A DNA stretch of 64,000 bases from Aphelocoma coerulescens (lineage: Eukaryota; Chordata; Aves; Passeriformes; Corvidae). This document shows, one piece after another, positions 22,745 to 33,290 of the stretch. Positions within the stretch are counted from its first letter, which is position 1. Each line of letters starts with the position of its first letter. The stretch is from contig NW_027183804.1 of the NCBI RefSeq assembly GCF_041296385.1, forward strand, positions 2,604,001-2,668,000, given 5' to 3'. The position numbers were made by a program, and so were the translations under genes. The notes under the pieces were generated by a model, which was given only the letters and a program-made list of their open reading frames with translations, was not told the DNA's origin and ran no database searches.

Positions 22745-24240
22745 CGGCATGGAAAGACCTTCCCAGCGCTGTGCCCTGGGCCGGGAGGGATTGTGCCACC
22801 AGAGCTGTCCCTCCATTTCTTCTGCCAGGCAGCTTTAGCACAGGAAAAGTGGAGAAGCCAGAGCTGCCTCTCAGCTTTCCGCAGCCCTCCAGAGGAATCC
22901 TGTGTGGGAAGCAGCCTGGGAACAGGGTTTCTGTGCCAGGGCAGGGGAATTCAGAGCCCTTTCCTCCCCCGTGGGCCCAGGCTCTGGCCCTTGCCCTTTG
23001 CAATGGCCCTGCAGCTGCCAGAGGGGCCTTTTTGGCTCAGCTGAGAGCAGTCCTGCTGCAAGGCTGTCCTCGAGCTGCTTGGGCTGCACATGTGCCCAGG
23101 GAATGCTCATTGCTTGCAGTCTCAGGCGCTGTGGGTGTGCAGGTGTAACTACTGCAGGAGGGAACAGCTCTGCTGGGGGCAGTTCTCTTTTTCTTGGTGG
23201 TTTTTCTGTTGAATGAACGTTCCGTGCCAGCTCTGGGCAGAGCTCTGTAGCTGTATGTGGCACTTGTCTGTGGCACTGTGGCTCAGGAGGTGGCCAAGGG
23301 GAGCTTGGCCGAGGTGTGGGCAGAGGAATGGCCATCAGGCCAGGCTGGGGGGTCAGCGGCCGGTCAGTTGCGTTGCGTGGCCGCGGCTCTGGACGCTTGT
23401 GTGTGAGCGTGTGCAGGGCTGGAAGGCTGGGGCTGCCGCCGCTGTGTCGCAGAGCCGGGAAGGCCGGGGCTGGCCCGGCCCTGGCCCGGCCCCGCCAGCT
23501 CTGCCAGCTGCCGGCGGGGACACAAAGGGCAGCTCCGAGCTGCGGCCGCTGCGCTGCGGCCGCACAAACGCAGCGCCCGCAGAGCTCCAGGGCAAGGTGC
23601 TGGCCCTGGCTCGGGGCTGGGCCGGGGCCAGCGGCAGAAAATCAACTTGCAGCTCGGGCCCCGCAGCAGGGAGGAGCAGCAATTGCTGGGGGAGAGAGAC
23701 TCTTGCCAAGGGCCTGCGGGGCCGGGCCCCAGGGAACGGCTTCCCGCTGCCCGAGGGCAGGCTGAGATGGGATGTGGGGCAGCAATGGTTCCCTGGCAGG
23801 GCGCTCAGGGCCTGGCACAGGCTGGCCCCAGAAGCTGCGGCTGCCCCCGCATCCCTGCAAGTGTCCCAGGCCGGCTCGGCCATTGGGGCTTCCTGCCCAG
23901 GAGGGCTGGGCTGGGCTGGGGCTGCTGAGGGCGGGATGGGCTCTGGCTGAGCCAGCTGAAGGCTGCGCATGATGAGGCCGGGGGGACCCCGTTCCTCAGT
24001 GGGTTCTGGGGTATCCCACATTCCTGAAGGGATGTCAGGGTATGTCCCGTTCCTGAGGCAGTTTTGGGGTCCCCCCAATGCTTCGGGAGGGGTTCTGAGA
24101 GGGGGGCTCTGGTACTTGGAAGGGGGACCTATTGTCAGGGATGCGGGGAGCCCATTTTGGGAAGGATGCTGCTGTTTCTGGCAATGTTGAGAGGTTCTGA
24201 ATGGGCTGTGGGGCCCTGGCTGTCATTTTGGGACTTGAGG
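22745..24240. other. GC-rich intergenic DNA, no gene recognised
   Basis: Homology with the mirrored ZNF flank ends at about 22744. A ~40-bp piece at 22745-22785 matches sequence next to the PIM exon at 49192-49235 (minus). From 23330 to 23950 the DNA is CpG-rich and could be a promoter remnant, but no exon with family motifs was seen. Confidence 0.5.
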
Positions 24241-24435
24241 TGAGCCCATGGGCACAGCAAGGGCTGAGGAGAGGTTCCAAGCTCCCATTTGGGATGGAGG
24301 GATTGAGCGGGTGCCTCCAATAAACTCAATGCCAGCCCCAGTGTGTCGATGGCAGCCCCAAATGGCTCGATCCGTCAGCCCCAAGGCCCGGCTGTGGGGA
24401 GTCAGGAAGCACAGAAGGGGAATTGGTGTCCAGGA

Positions 24436-24550
24436 GGGATGGGATGGGATGGGATGGGATGGGATGGGATGGGATGGGATGGGATGGGATGGGATGGGAT
24501 GGGATGGGATGGGATGGGATGGGATGGGATGGGATGGGATGGGATGGGAT
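24436..24550. repeat. (GGGAT)23 microsatellite
   Basis: Twenty-three perfect GGGAT units on the plus strand. It is the same motif as in MROH intron 1 but in the opposite orientation, and is compatible with G-quadruplex formation on the plus strand. Confidence 0.97.
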
Positions 24551-24817
24551 GGGGTGGTTTGGGCACTTGGAGTGGGGCACTCCAGGGAAGAAAACCAGGA
24601 TCTGCTTCTGGGGAGGCTCCTTCTGTTTTTTGACATATTTGGGGCCTCTAAGTGGCTTCTGGGAGGTTGCAGTGAATTTGGGGAAGGTGCCGTAAACCCC
24701 CCGCAATTTGTGGGACTGAGGCGAAGTCCCCACATTTTGGGAGGGTGAGGGGACCCCAATTGGGAGGGGATCCTGCTGCTTTGCACCCCTTCAATGGGGT
24801 GAGAAGTGGCTTGTGAG

Positions 24818-24932
24818 GGAAGGAAGGAAGGAAGGAAGGAAGGAAGGAAGGAAGGAAGGAAGGAAGGAAGGAAGGAAGGAAGGAAGGAAGGAAGGAAGGA
24901 AGGAAGGAAGGAAGGAAGGAAGGAAGGAAGGG
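24818..24932. repeat. (AAGG)n microsatellite
   Basis: About 28 nearly perfect AAGG units. It is followed by an A-rich stretch and the left end of the PIM-like duplication. Confidence 0.97.
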
Positions 24933-25201
24933 AGGAAAACAGTGTAAGTTCTGAATGAAAAAAAAAAAGGTAAATAACTGAGTTCTCTTTTCAAAAATAT
25001 CAATTCCCTCTGAATCCAAAGTTGCAGAAGACTTTTCACTCCACATTTGGGTTTTGTTTTCATCTCTCATAATTTTTCTGGTTCTTTTCTTTCTTCTCTT
25101 GTTTTTAATAGATAACACCTGCTAGGAAAGGAATGCAGAGCAAAATGAGACCCATTTCTGGCAGGCACTGAAAGTGTGGGCTCCTGGTCTGGTTCCTTTT
25201 G

Positions 25202-25564
25202 TGTGGATCCCTCATCTCTGCGGCACGGGGGGAATAGCAGTGCTGGGAGCCAGAACAGGCTCAGGAGCATCCTGCTCTGGCAGCTCTGAGGAGGTGGCAC
25301 ATGTCCTGCTCTCCTGCTGCCCTCCAAAGCACAGAATCCATGGGCAAGTTTAGGCCCAGCTCTGGGCACAGCCAGCATGGCCTGGGCACGGGAACGGGGG
25401 GCAAAGCGGGCAGGATCCTTCTGCAGCTGACTGGTGGTTTCTGGTTTCTCTGCCCAGAGTGCCAGGGTGTTCTTAAGAGGTGCTTGTCCATGCAGCCCTT
25501 GGACAGGCCGTCCTTGGAAGAGCTCTTCAGTGCCCCTTGGCTGCAGGGTGTTCATGTGCCCTAG
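25202..25564 (+). pseudogene. PIM-like kinase last exon with preceding intron, truncated copy
   Basis: The final exon at about 25457-25564 encodes the kinase C-lobe end with [18 protein letters not shown] and the stop TAG. The intron before it matches the minus-strand gene at 47943-48197 almost base for base. The match begins next to the splice donor of the preceding kinase exon (48198 in the mirrored copy), so that exon and all earlier ones are absent here. It cannot encode a kinase. Confidence 0.8.
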
Positions 25565-25869
25565 AGGATGGCAGGGACCCACGGGCACAGTGTGATCCAG
25601 GGGCCTGGCAGGTAACAGCCCCACACATCTCTTGGCAATCAGTGGCAAAGCAAAGCAGACGATTTTGTCCTGCCTGTCGCTCTGAGCAGGGAGCATCAGA
25701 AGGGAACACGCAGCTCTTGGGCTGCAGCTGAGCTGGAGGCCTGCTCTGGCAAGCACTGGTGGCCACCATCCCCCCTGGTTTTGCTGGTCTGGTTCACTGA
25801 TGGCTGGGGCCCTGGGCAGAACCCTGAGAGCCTGGTGTGGCCCCAGGGAAGGAGAAGGAGCCCCTGGAG

Positions 25870-26022
25870 AAGCTGTAGCAGGTGGGGCTGCTGCTGCTGG
25901 AGCCACCAAGGACGAGCTCAAGGACAACAACCTCTTCCTGGAGCTGGCCAGTGGCAGCTGAAGATGATGGCCTTTGATTCTGGCACCTTCTCCAAAGACA
26001 CGCTCCACGGCCAGTGTGCAGG
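25870..26022 (+). pseudogene. Older PIM-like kinase exon remnant, frameshifted
   Basis: Codons resembling the catalytic-loop and DFG exon of PIM kinases end in GQCAG before a GTGAGTCC donor. The HRD aspartate region is replaced, DFG reads DSG, and a one-base loss around GCCAGTGGCAGCTGAAG shifts the frame. The same lesion exists in the mirrored copy at 47403-47520. It lies downstream of the last exon of the other PIM copy, indicating a former tandem array. Confidence 0.7.
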
Positions 26023-26156
26023 TGAGTCCAGAGCCAGGGGGATGCTGCCAGAGCTGGGCATGGCACGGCCTGGCCGGGCACCAAAGGTTCCCCCTTTGCT
26101 GGGGCGGCTGCAGCCAATTCTTCAGTGGCTGCCAATACATGTGTGTCAGTACAAAG

Positions 26157-26625
26157 CTCTCAAGGGACTGATTAAAGCAGAGGACTGGAGACCATGGCTG
26201 CACAAAGCTCTCAGAGACTCAAGTGTGGAAAAAGGAAAGTACCTTAGAAAAACCAGAAGTACCTTGAAGCATTAATGAACTCTTGTTATTGACCAAGGCT
26301 CTCAAGGGACTGATTAAAGCAGGTAATTGGGGACCATGACTGCACAAACCTCTCAGAGAGTCAGTGTCAAAAAGAGGTACTTTAATTACCCTGGAGTATC
26401 TCAAAGCATTAATGAGCCCCAGTGAATGTTGTTACTGATAGAGAATCTCCAGGGACTCATTAGAGCAGAGAATTGGGGGCCAGGATTGCACAAAGCTCTC
26501 AGAGACTCCCAGGCAAAAGCCAAAGCCAAAGTCCTTTGAAAACCCTGCAGTCCCTGGGAGCATTCAGGAGCCCCCAGGGCCATTCCTGACCAAGGCTCCC
26601 CAGGGACTCCTTGCAGCAGATCCCT
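26157..26625 (+). repeat. ~145-bp tandem repeat, about 3.3 copies
   Basis: Units start at about 26157, 26299, 26447 and 26597 with CTCAAGGGACTGATTAAAGC or close variants and continue through CACAAAGCTCTCAGAGACTC and AAGCATTAATGA. Spacing is 142-150 bp. No function is apparent. Confidence 0.8.
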
Positions 26626-26649
26626 GAGGCCACTGGGATGTGGGGGGAT

Positions 26650-27220
26650 GCTGAGGGCAGGACAAGGGGCTGACAGTGCCCAGCCTTGCTGGGGCTGTGC
26701 CAGGAGGCCCCAGGGCCTCAGGACAAGGTGTCTCCTCCCAGCCCTTGGTGGCACAGACGCTGCTGTGCCCCAGGGCACCAAGACTTGGCTTCTCTTTGTC
26801 CCCCCCTGTCATCCCTGCCTCCAGTTCTCTGCTCTGACTGGAGCCTGGGGACACTTTCTCAGTCATGTCCCTCACTGGGACCCATGAAAACTTCCAGAAA
26901 CTTTGAAGTTCAATTCTGACAGGAATTCTTGAGAGGTTTGTGCTAGTCCCTGTCAGGGACTGATGTTCAGGGCCTCAGCACCAAGGCCCGAGAGGGTCAT
27001 TGCAGTCCTTGTGCTGTGTCCGTGCTGCTGAGCTGGGCCGGGCTCCTGGCACAGAGGCAGCTCCAGGCAAGCGGCAGCGCTGCAGAGAGACAGCTCTGGC
27101 CAGGAGCAGCTCCTGGGCACAGCCCAGCAGGGCTGGGGCACTGCCTGCAGCCAGCCCGGGCACAGCACAGGGGCACACAGGGCTTCAACTCAGCCGGGGC
27201 TGGGAAGGGGCTGACAAGTG
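26650..27220. repeat. Duplicated block also present at 31690-32130
   Basis: GGGACCCATGAAAACTTC, GGGTCATTGCAGTCCTTGTG and GAGCTGGGCCGGGCTCCTGG occur in the same order at 31690-32130, upstream of the OR gene. The block directly precedes the two-finger ZNF remnant, so the ZNF tail has been joined to OR-flank sequence. Confidence 0.7.
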
Positions 27221-27244
27221 ACTGGGGGGGCTCCAAACCCAGCC

Positions 27245-27513
27245 CAGGGAGCTCTGAGGAGGAAAGACCCAGCCTGTGCTGGGAAGGCAGCTGCAGATCC
27301 AGCCAGAGCTCAGAGCTGGTGCTTCATGAGCAGCTTCATGGCAGAGAGAAGCCCAACAAGTGCTTGGAATGTGAGAAGAGCTTCAGCTGGAGCTCCAGCC
27401 TGCTCTGCCACAAGAGGATCCACACTGGGGAGAGGCCCTACGAGTGTCCCCAGTGTGGGAAGAGCTTCTCCAGGAGCTCACACTTGACCCCACACCAACA
27501 GAGCCACCAGTAA
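27245..27513 (+). pseudogene. Zinc finger gene remnant, two fingers
   Basis: The open frame carries the pre-finger segment [10 protein letters not shown] and [10 protein letters not shown], then two C2H2 fingers ending HQQSHQ and a stop. The normal upstream exons (KELR segment and its acceptor) are missing; the frame merges upstream into unrelated duplicated sequence from 27016. Compared with the seven-finger gene the array looks internally deleted. A fossil finger follows the stop at 27514-27580 with one cysteine changed to tyrosine. Expression as a short protein cannot be excluded. Confidence 0.75.
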
Positions 27514-27789
27514 GGGAAGCCCTGTGAGTGCCCTGACTATGGCAAGAGCTTTGTCCTCTGCTCCAACTTCATCCCCCAGAAGAGCCCTGGTGACCCACGT
27601 TGGGAAGACACCTGGCTGATGGTCCTTCTGTTTTGGCCCTAATTTTCTTTTGATCCATCTTCATCCCTTAAAAACACCCAAAATTGGGGTAAAAATAAAG
27701 AAATTGATCAGAGACATCTAAAGTTACACCATTTTACTGGTGTGTGGGGGGAATATTGAGTTCAGGGTGATATTTGGCAGAGGAGGACG

Positions 27790-28165
27790 GAGACTGTCTC
27801 TATCCCTCTCACCCCACTCAGTGCCCAGTGAGGGTCTCTGTTCTTCTCCCCTCGGGATTCTCGGGAGGTGCTTGTGGGGGTTTGGGGGTGTCTCTGTCCC
27901 TCTCACCCCGATGATGCTTGGGTGGGGTCACACCAGGGGTGAGAGGGACAGAGACCCCCCCGGCCTCCCCAGGTGTGAGAAGGTCAGAGAGCCCCCCACC
28001 CCCCGAGCACACTCAGCGGTGAGAGGGACACAGAGCCCCTGGTCCCCCACCCTGCACAAGCATTCCCTGGGGTGAGAGGGATGGAGACCCCTGAGCATCC
28101 CCCAGGGCGAGGGGGACAGAGACCCCCGAGCATCCCCTGGGCTGAGAGGGACAGGGACAACACAC
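27790..28165. repeat. Inverted pair of GGTGAGAGGGACAGAGACC arrays
   Basis: The left part (27795-27915) carries TCTGTCCCTCTCACCCC units, the right part (27935-28165) their complement GGGTGAGAGGGACAGAGACC in four to five units of about 40 bp. The two halves could pair into a hairpin. Confidence 0.8.
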
Positions 28166-28169
28166 TCAA

Positions 28170-28950
28170 GCCCCTCCCCAGCATCCCCTTGGCACCAGAC
28201 CAAATAAACTTGGCAGAAATCAAACTTAAGTCTACATAAAATGCTTTGAGCAATGTTTGCTCTTCCCACAAGTCCCTTGTGGTGAAAACACAATCAAGCC
28301 CCAACCATGAATGAACCGACAGCACAAGCAGTTCTGGTGGCAATTCAAAGCTCCAGCGGTTCCCACACAGCTCCAGCTCAGCTGCTGCAGGTTCCTGTAA
28401 AAGAAAAGTGACAATTCGGCCCAATACAGATGATTGAAAGGAAGGAAAACTCTGTGTAGCTGTCACAAAGGTGGCAGGGAGGAAGAGAAAAATGATTCTC
28501 CCATTTGGCAAAGCCCCCCAGCCTGTGAGAGAGAAAAGGGGGGAGAGCAAGGGAGTGGCAGGGACAGAGACCTCCCCTGGGGAGGGGCGAGTGTGACACT
28601 GTCCCCTGTGTGTGTGGCCTTCCCGGGCTGGGGGTTTCACACCTGAGCCAGTCTGGGTAAGGGGGGTGGTGTTCACTCCCCCTGAGCAGGGGTTACCCCA
28701 CACCCCCAAAACTCCTCCTGCCCCCTTGGTTGGGGGATGGGGGTGCAAACCTGGCCTCAGCAAAGGGGTCTGGGGGCTAGGGCCTCCCCCAGCCCGACCC
28801 CAGCCAGGGCTGATTTTCAGGACAGCTCTGGGCATGGCTTTCTGGTGGATTCATTCTCCTCCCTCAGCCTTGTTTACTTCTTAGAGTAAAGAACTGTTCC
28901 TCCTTTTCCTGTGTTTTTGCTTGGGAGCCCTGTAATTGTGGGATTGGATC
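28170..28950. other. Intergenic DNA, no gene recognised
   Basis: A long minus-strand open frame crosses this stretch but has no family motif and includes the satellite at 27790-28165. The AT-richer part from 28200 to 28500 may be an old mobile element. Confidence 0.45.
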
Positions 28951-28974
28951 CGAGGGGATCATCGGGGCACTGCT

Positions 28975-29215
28975 GGGCCCCATGGACCAAGGGGCCAGTG
29001 TGATTCTGAGAGGCCCCGTGGAGTCAAGGAGACCATGGTGCTCCTGCAGGTCCTCATGGAATCACAGAGTCCATTGTGACACTGCTGGGCCCATGGAACC
29101 AAGGACACCTTTGTGACCCTGAGGGGCCCCGTGGAACCAAGGACACCTTTGTGACCCTGAGGGGCCCCATGGAACCAAGGACACCTTTGTGACACCGAGG
29201 GAACCAAGGGAACAT
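28975..29215 (-). repeat. ~45-bp satellite (GTCACAA-GG-TCCTTGGTTCCA), first block
   Basis: Units reading GGAACCAAGGACACCTTTGT GACCCTGAGGGGCCCC-like repeat about five times. The complement matches the larger array at 57030-57880, so the same family lies in opposite orientation there. A second short block lies at 30095-30290. Confidence 0.85.
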
Positions 29216-30064
29216 GGAACAGCTCTGGCTGCCTTGGGCTCCTGGGGCCACCTGACAGCTCCGGCTGACCTTGGCATGTCCATGGCTGACTCTCATCTGC
29301 CCCTGGAGCACTGGGGCTCCGTGCTTTCCTTCCTATGGAACAGAACTGTCCTTCTCCTCCAGGGGCCCATGGCCAAAATTGAGATTTTGCCTCCAAAATT
29401 CCATCTATCAAAGGATTGCTCTGTGTCGAAAGGTGCCAGGACAGACGGCTCTGGCCGGCCTTGGCCTCTGGCGGTCGCCTCTCATCAGCCTTCCAAACAC
29501 TGGGGCTCTGTGATTTCCTTCCTATGGCAAAGAACCGTCCTTCTCTTCCAGGCACAAATGGCCAAAACTGGGATTCCACCTCCCAAATTCTGTCTATCCA
29601 AGGATTGCTCCCAGGGAAGAGCTGCCAGGACAGATGGTTCTGGCTGGCCCTGGCCTCCAGTGGCTCCTGCTCATCTCCCTCTGAAACACTGGAGCTCCGT
29701 GCTTTCCCTCCTACGGAAAAGAACCGTCCTTCTTCTTCAGGCTCCCATGGCTGAAGTTGGGATTTGGCCTCCCAGATTCCATCCCAGGATTGGTCCCAGA
29801 CAAAAGTTGCCAAGACAAACAGGTCTGGCTGGCCTTGGCCTCCTGGGGGCCACCTCTCATCTGCCTTCCAAACATTGGGGCTCCACCCTTTCCCTACAAT
29901 GGAAAAGAACCGTCCTTCCTGTCCAGGCGCCCAAGGTCAAAACTGGGATTCCACCTCCCAGATTCCCAATATCCAAGGGCTGCTCCCAGACAAACCTGCC
30001 AGGACAGACAGATGTGGCTGGCCTTGGCCTCTGGTGGCTGTGTCTCATCTGTCCCTGAAACCCT
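29216..30064 (+). repeat. ~187-bp tandem repeat, block 1
   Basis: Marker sequences such as CCAGGACAGA followed by TCTGGCTGGCC recur at about 29442, 29626, 29810 and 29999. Each unit also contains CTCATCTGCC, a TTTCCTTCCTATGGAA block and GGCCAAAACTGGGATT. Several frames stay open through the units on both strands, which reflects the repeat and not a proven gene. Confidence 0.85.
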
Positions 30065-30289
30065 TGGGGCTCGCTGCTGCCCTTCCTCTGGAGACCACTG
30101 TGACCCTGCGTGGCCTCGTGGAACCCAGGGGCCGTTGTGACCCTGCAGGGCTGGTGGCACCAAGGGGACCATTGTGACCCTGTGGCGTTCCATGGAGCCA
30201 AGGGGCCACTGTGGCACTGCTGGCCCCAAAGAACCGAGGGGCCTTTGTGACCCTGCAGGGCCCACAGAACCAAGGGAACGTGGAACAGC

Positions 30290-30990
30290 TCTGGCTGCCT
30301 TGGGCTCCTGGGGCCGCCTGGCAGCTCCGGCTGACCTTGGCATGGCAAGAGCTGCTTCTCACTGCCCTGGAGCGCTGGGGCTCCGTGCTTTCCTTCCTAT
30401 GGAACAGAACTGTCCTTCTCCTCCAGGGGCCCACAGCCAAAACTGGGACTCTACATCCAAATTTGATTATGTAAGGATTGTTCCCATATGAAACTTGCCA
30501 GGACAGATGGGTCTCGCTGGCCTTGGCCTCTTGGGGCCACCTCTCATCTGCCTTTGAAACACTGTGGGGCTATGCTGTTCTTCCCATGGGAAAAAACATC
30601 TTTCAAGTCCAGGTGTTCATGGCCAAAATTGGGAATCCACCTCCAAAATTCTGTATATCCAAGTACAGCTCCCAGGCAAAATCTGCCAGGACTGACAAGT
30701 CCAGCTTCCCTTGGCTTCCTGAGGGCCAGCTCTCAGCTGCCTTTGAAACGCTGGGGCTGTGCTTCTCTTCCTGTGGAACTGAGCCATCCTTCTCCTCCCG
30801 CTGCCCATGGCCAAAATTGGAATTTGGCCTCCAAAATTAAATCTGTCCCAGGATTGCTGCCAGACAAAAGCTGCCAAGACAAACAGGTCTGGCTGGCCTT
30901 GGCCTCTGGTGGCCTCCTTTCATCTTTCAATACTGGGCTTCTGTGGTTTCCTTCCTGGGGAAAAGAACCGTCCCTCTTGTCCGGGTGCTC
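30290..30990 (+). repeat. ~187-bp tandem repeat, block 2
   Basis: The same unit as block 1 recurs at about 30500, 30687 and 30872, preceded by a near-identical junction with the 45-bp satellite (CGTGGAACAGCTCTGGCTGC at 30278). The satellite-plus-unit cassette has thus been duplicated as a whole. Confidence 0.85.
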
Positions 30991-32257
30991 TTGGCCTCGA
31001 GCACCTGACCACTGTATAGGGACAAAGGAGCTCTGTGCTCCGTGGAGTGGAGACTGAGGAGAGCAGAGGAGAGCCCTGGGAGGGACTGAAGGGAGGTTTT
31101 AGAGATGGTGGATCCTTCTGGCATTGTAGAGAACAGGCAGAGAACGAGAAAATGAATGTGAAGGGCAGCTGGGGAGGCCCAGAGTGGACATCAGGAGAAA
31201 GGAATTTCCCTCCCAGGCAGGGTTGGGGTGCAACACGTTCCCCAGAAGGAGTCTGGAGCAGCCCAAGGCTTTGTGTGGCCAGGCAGAGGCAGGCAGGACG
31301 CAGAGCTGCCGGCAAAGGAAGGGGCCAGCCAGGTGGGGCAGCCGGGGGGATGAGGACAGCCTGCAGGGACAGAGGCGCAGGGCAGGGACAGCGTGGCACA
31401 GCCTGGGCTGCAGAGGGCAGAGGGATGGGCAGCAGCTGCAAGGCCCTGACAGAGCCAACTTGTGCAGCCCTTTGGCCACGGCTGCTGGCCCTGGCCCTGA
31501 GGCCAGGAGGGGACAAGTGACCCCTGCAGCCCTGGGGCCTCAGTGCCTCCTTGTCCCTGCCCAGCAGCCTGGCAGGGGCCGCCCCATGGTGCTGCCCTGG
31601 GCACTGCCCATCCCCACATCCCAGTGCCCCGGGAAGAGCCCTGAGCACTGAGAGAGGGACAGGATCTGCCTTGCCAGGGGCTGGGGCTCAGGCCTTGGCC
31701 CTTTGCACTCAGGGAACACAGCCAGCTTTGCTCAGCACCAGAGACACCTTTCCCTTGCTTGTCCCCACCTGCCATCGCTGCCTCCAGAGTTCTGCTCTCA
31801 CTGGAACCTGGGCACACTTTCACGTGAGTCGTGTCCTGATGGGACCCATTAAAAGTTAAAGAAACTTTGGACTTTGAATCTTTGAGTTCTTGAGAAGTTT
31901 TTTGAAGACACTCTGAGGGACTGAGTCTGATGTGAACAGCACCAAAGCCCCAAGAGGGTCATTAAAGTCCTTGTGCTGCTGCTGTGCTGCTGAGCTGGGC
32001 CGGGCTCCTGGCACAGAGGGAACTCTCAAGCTCCTGGCAACCAGCGAGAGCTTCAAAGAGGCAGCTCTGCTGAGGAGCAGCTCCTCTGCCAGCCCAGCAG
32101 GGCTGAGGGCACTGCCTGCAGGTACCTGGGAGGAGTGAGCAGAGAGCTGGCTAAAGCAGCTGGAAGGACAGCTCTGAACTCATTCCTGGAGAAACCTTCA
32201 CAGCGTGGGACACAGTGAGTCTCTGGCTGCAGGGATCCTCTAGAGCTGGCCCATGAC
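30991..32257. other. GC-rich OR-upstream flank, no gene recognised
   Basis: From 31690 to 32130 it repeats 26650-27220. The remainder shows no conserved exon. CTCF- or OR-enhancer-type elements could not be judged by eye. Confidence 0.45.
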
Positions 32258-32545
32258 ACGGCTGCCATGGCTGTGAGGATGGCTCTGCTGCCGTTCCTGC
32301 CTTGGGGGAGGATGTGCTGCAGAGCGGGGCTGCCCTGGGCACCGTCAGAGGGACAGGGCAGGACGGCTCCTGCTGCCAGGGCCGGCTGCAGGCTCTGAAG
32401 GTGGGCAGCAGCCAGGGGTGCCCAGGGCTGTCCTGCAGAGCAGCTCCTGCAGCCCTGAGGGCTCTTTGCCAGGCCAGGGCATCTGCCACCTGCCAGGGGC
32501 AGCTCTCAGCCTGCCTGGGAGCTCCCCATGGGCGCTGGAGGGGAG
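32258..32545 (+). repeat. OR upstream segment, duplicated at 58066-58350
   Basis: Almost base-for-base identical with 58066-58350, starting GGCCCATGACACGGCTGCC and ending near CTGGGAGCTCCCCATGGGC. In both places it lies about 1-2 kb upstream of an OR14-like gene, so it marks a direct segmental duplication that may include an OR 5' exon or promoter. Confidence 0.85.
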
Positions 32546-33169
32546 CTGTGGCTGCAAGGAGTGACTCCTGCTGGGCAGGTCCTGCTGCTGTGGAGAGGCT
32601 GCTGTGGGGCCAGGGCTGCTCAGAGCTCCAGCTCATGCCCAGGTCATTTCTGAGGGGGCTTTTCATGAGCACATTCAGGGCAGGAGTTTCCTGCTTGAGT
32701 TTCTGCTTTCCTCAATCTGTGCTCCCACTTTTCTCCGGCTCACCTTGGTGGGAATGGAAACTCAGCTGTGCAGGCAGAGCAGGGGCTGAGGCTCTTAAAC
32801 CATCACACTGAGGATTCCTGGGAGCCTCAGCAAGTGCCTGCACCTCGCCAGCCCCCAGCTCCAGCCAGCATCACCTTTCCATGGTGCCCAGGCCCGGGGG
32901 AGCTGTTCTTTAATCGCCGCAGCCCCGAGCGGCTGCCGGGCAGGGCTGGCCCAGGGGCTGGGCTGGGCTCCGGCAGCAGCGGCAGGGACGGAGCCCGGGC
33001 CGCAGGAGCAGCTCCCGGCTGGGCCAGCTCCAGCAGCAGAGCCGTGGGCAGGGAGGGAGGGAGGCAGCGCTGAGGGCAGCCCTGCTGAGGGGAGCTGTGG
33101 CAGCTGCCGGCGCTGCCCTGCAGTGCAGACACCGCCCTGAGCAGCGCAGCTCCGGTGTCCCCTCGCAGC

Positions 33170-33290
33170 CAGCACAGCCCTCAGCCCGGGGGCTCGGGGC
33201 CCTCAGCCCGGGGGCTCGGGGCCCTCAGCCCGGGGGCTCGGGGCCCTCAGCCCGGGGGCTCGGGGCCCTCGGTGCCCTCCTGGGCCGGCA
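33170..33290 (+). repeat. 24-bp GC-rich tandem repeat
   Basis: CCTCAGCCCGGGGGCTCGGGG recurs about five times with a 27- then 24-bp spacing. Each unit is itself a near-palindrome around CCCGGG. Confidence 0.85.

Noticed and set aside
24648..25118. Open frame with long FLPS repeat
   Set aside because: Produced entirely by the AAGG microsatellite read on the minus strand.
29216..30990. Long frames on both strands of the 187-bp repeat as a repeat protein gene
   Set aside because: Frames are open on several strands and phases at once and there is no start, splice or domain evidence; repeat periodicity is the simpler cause.
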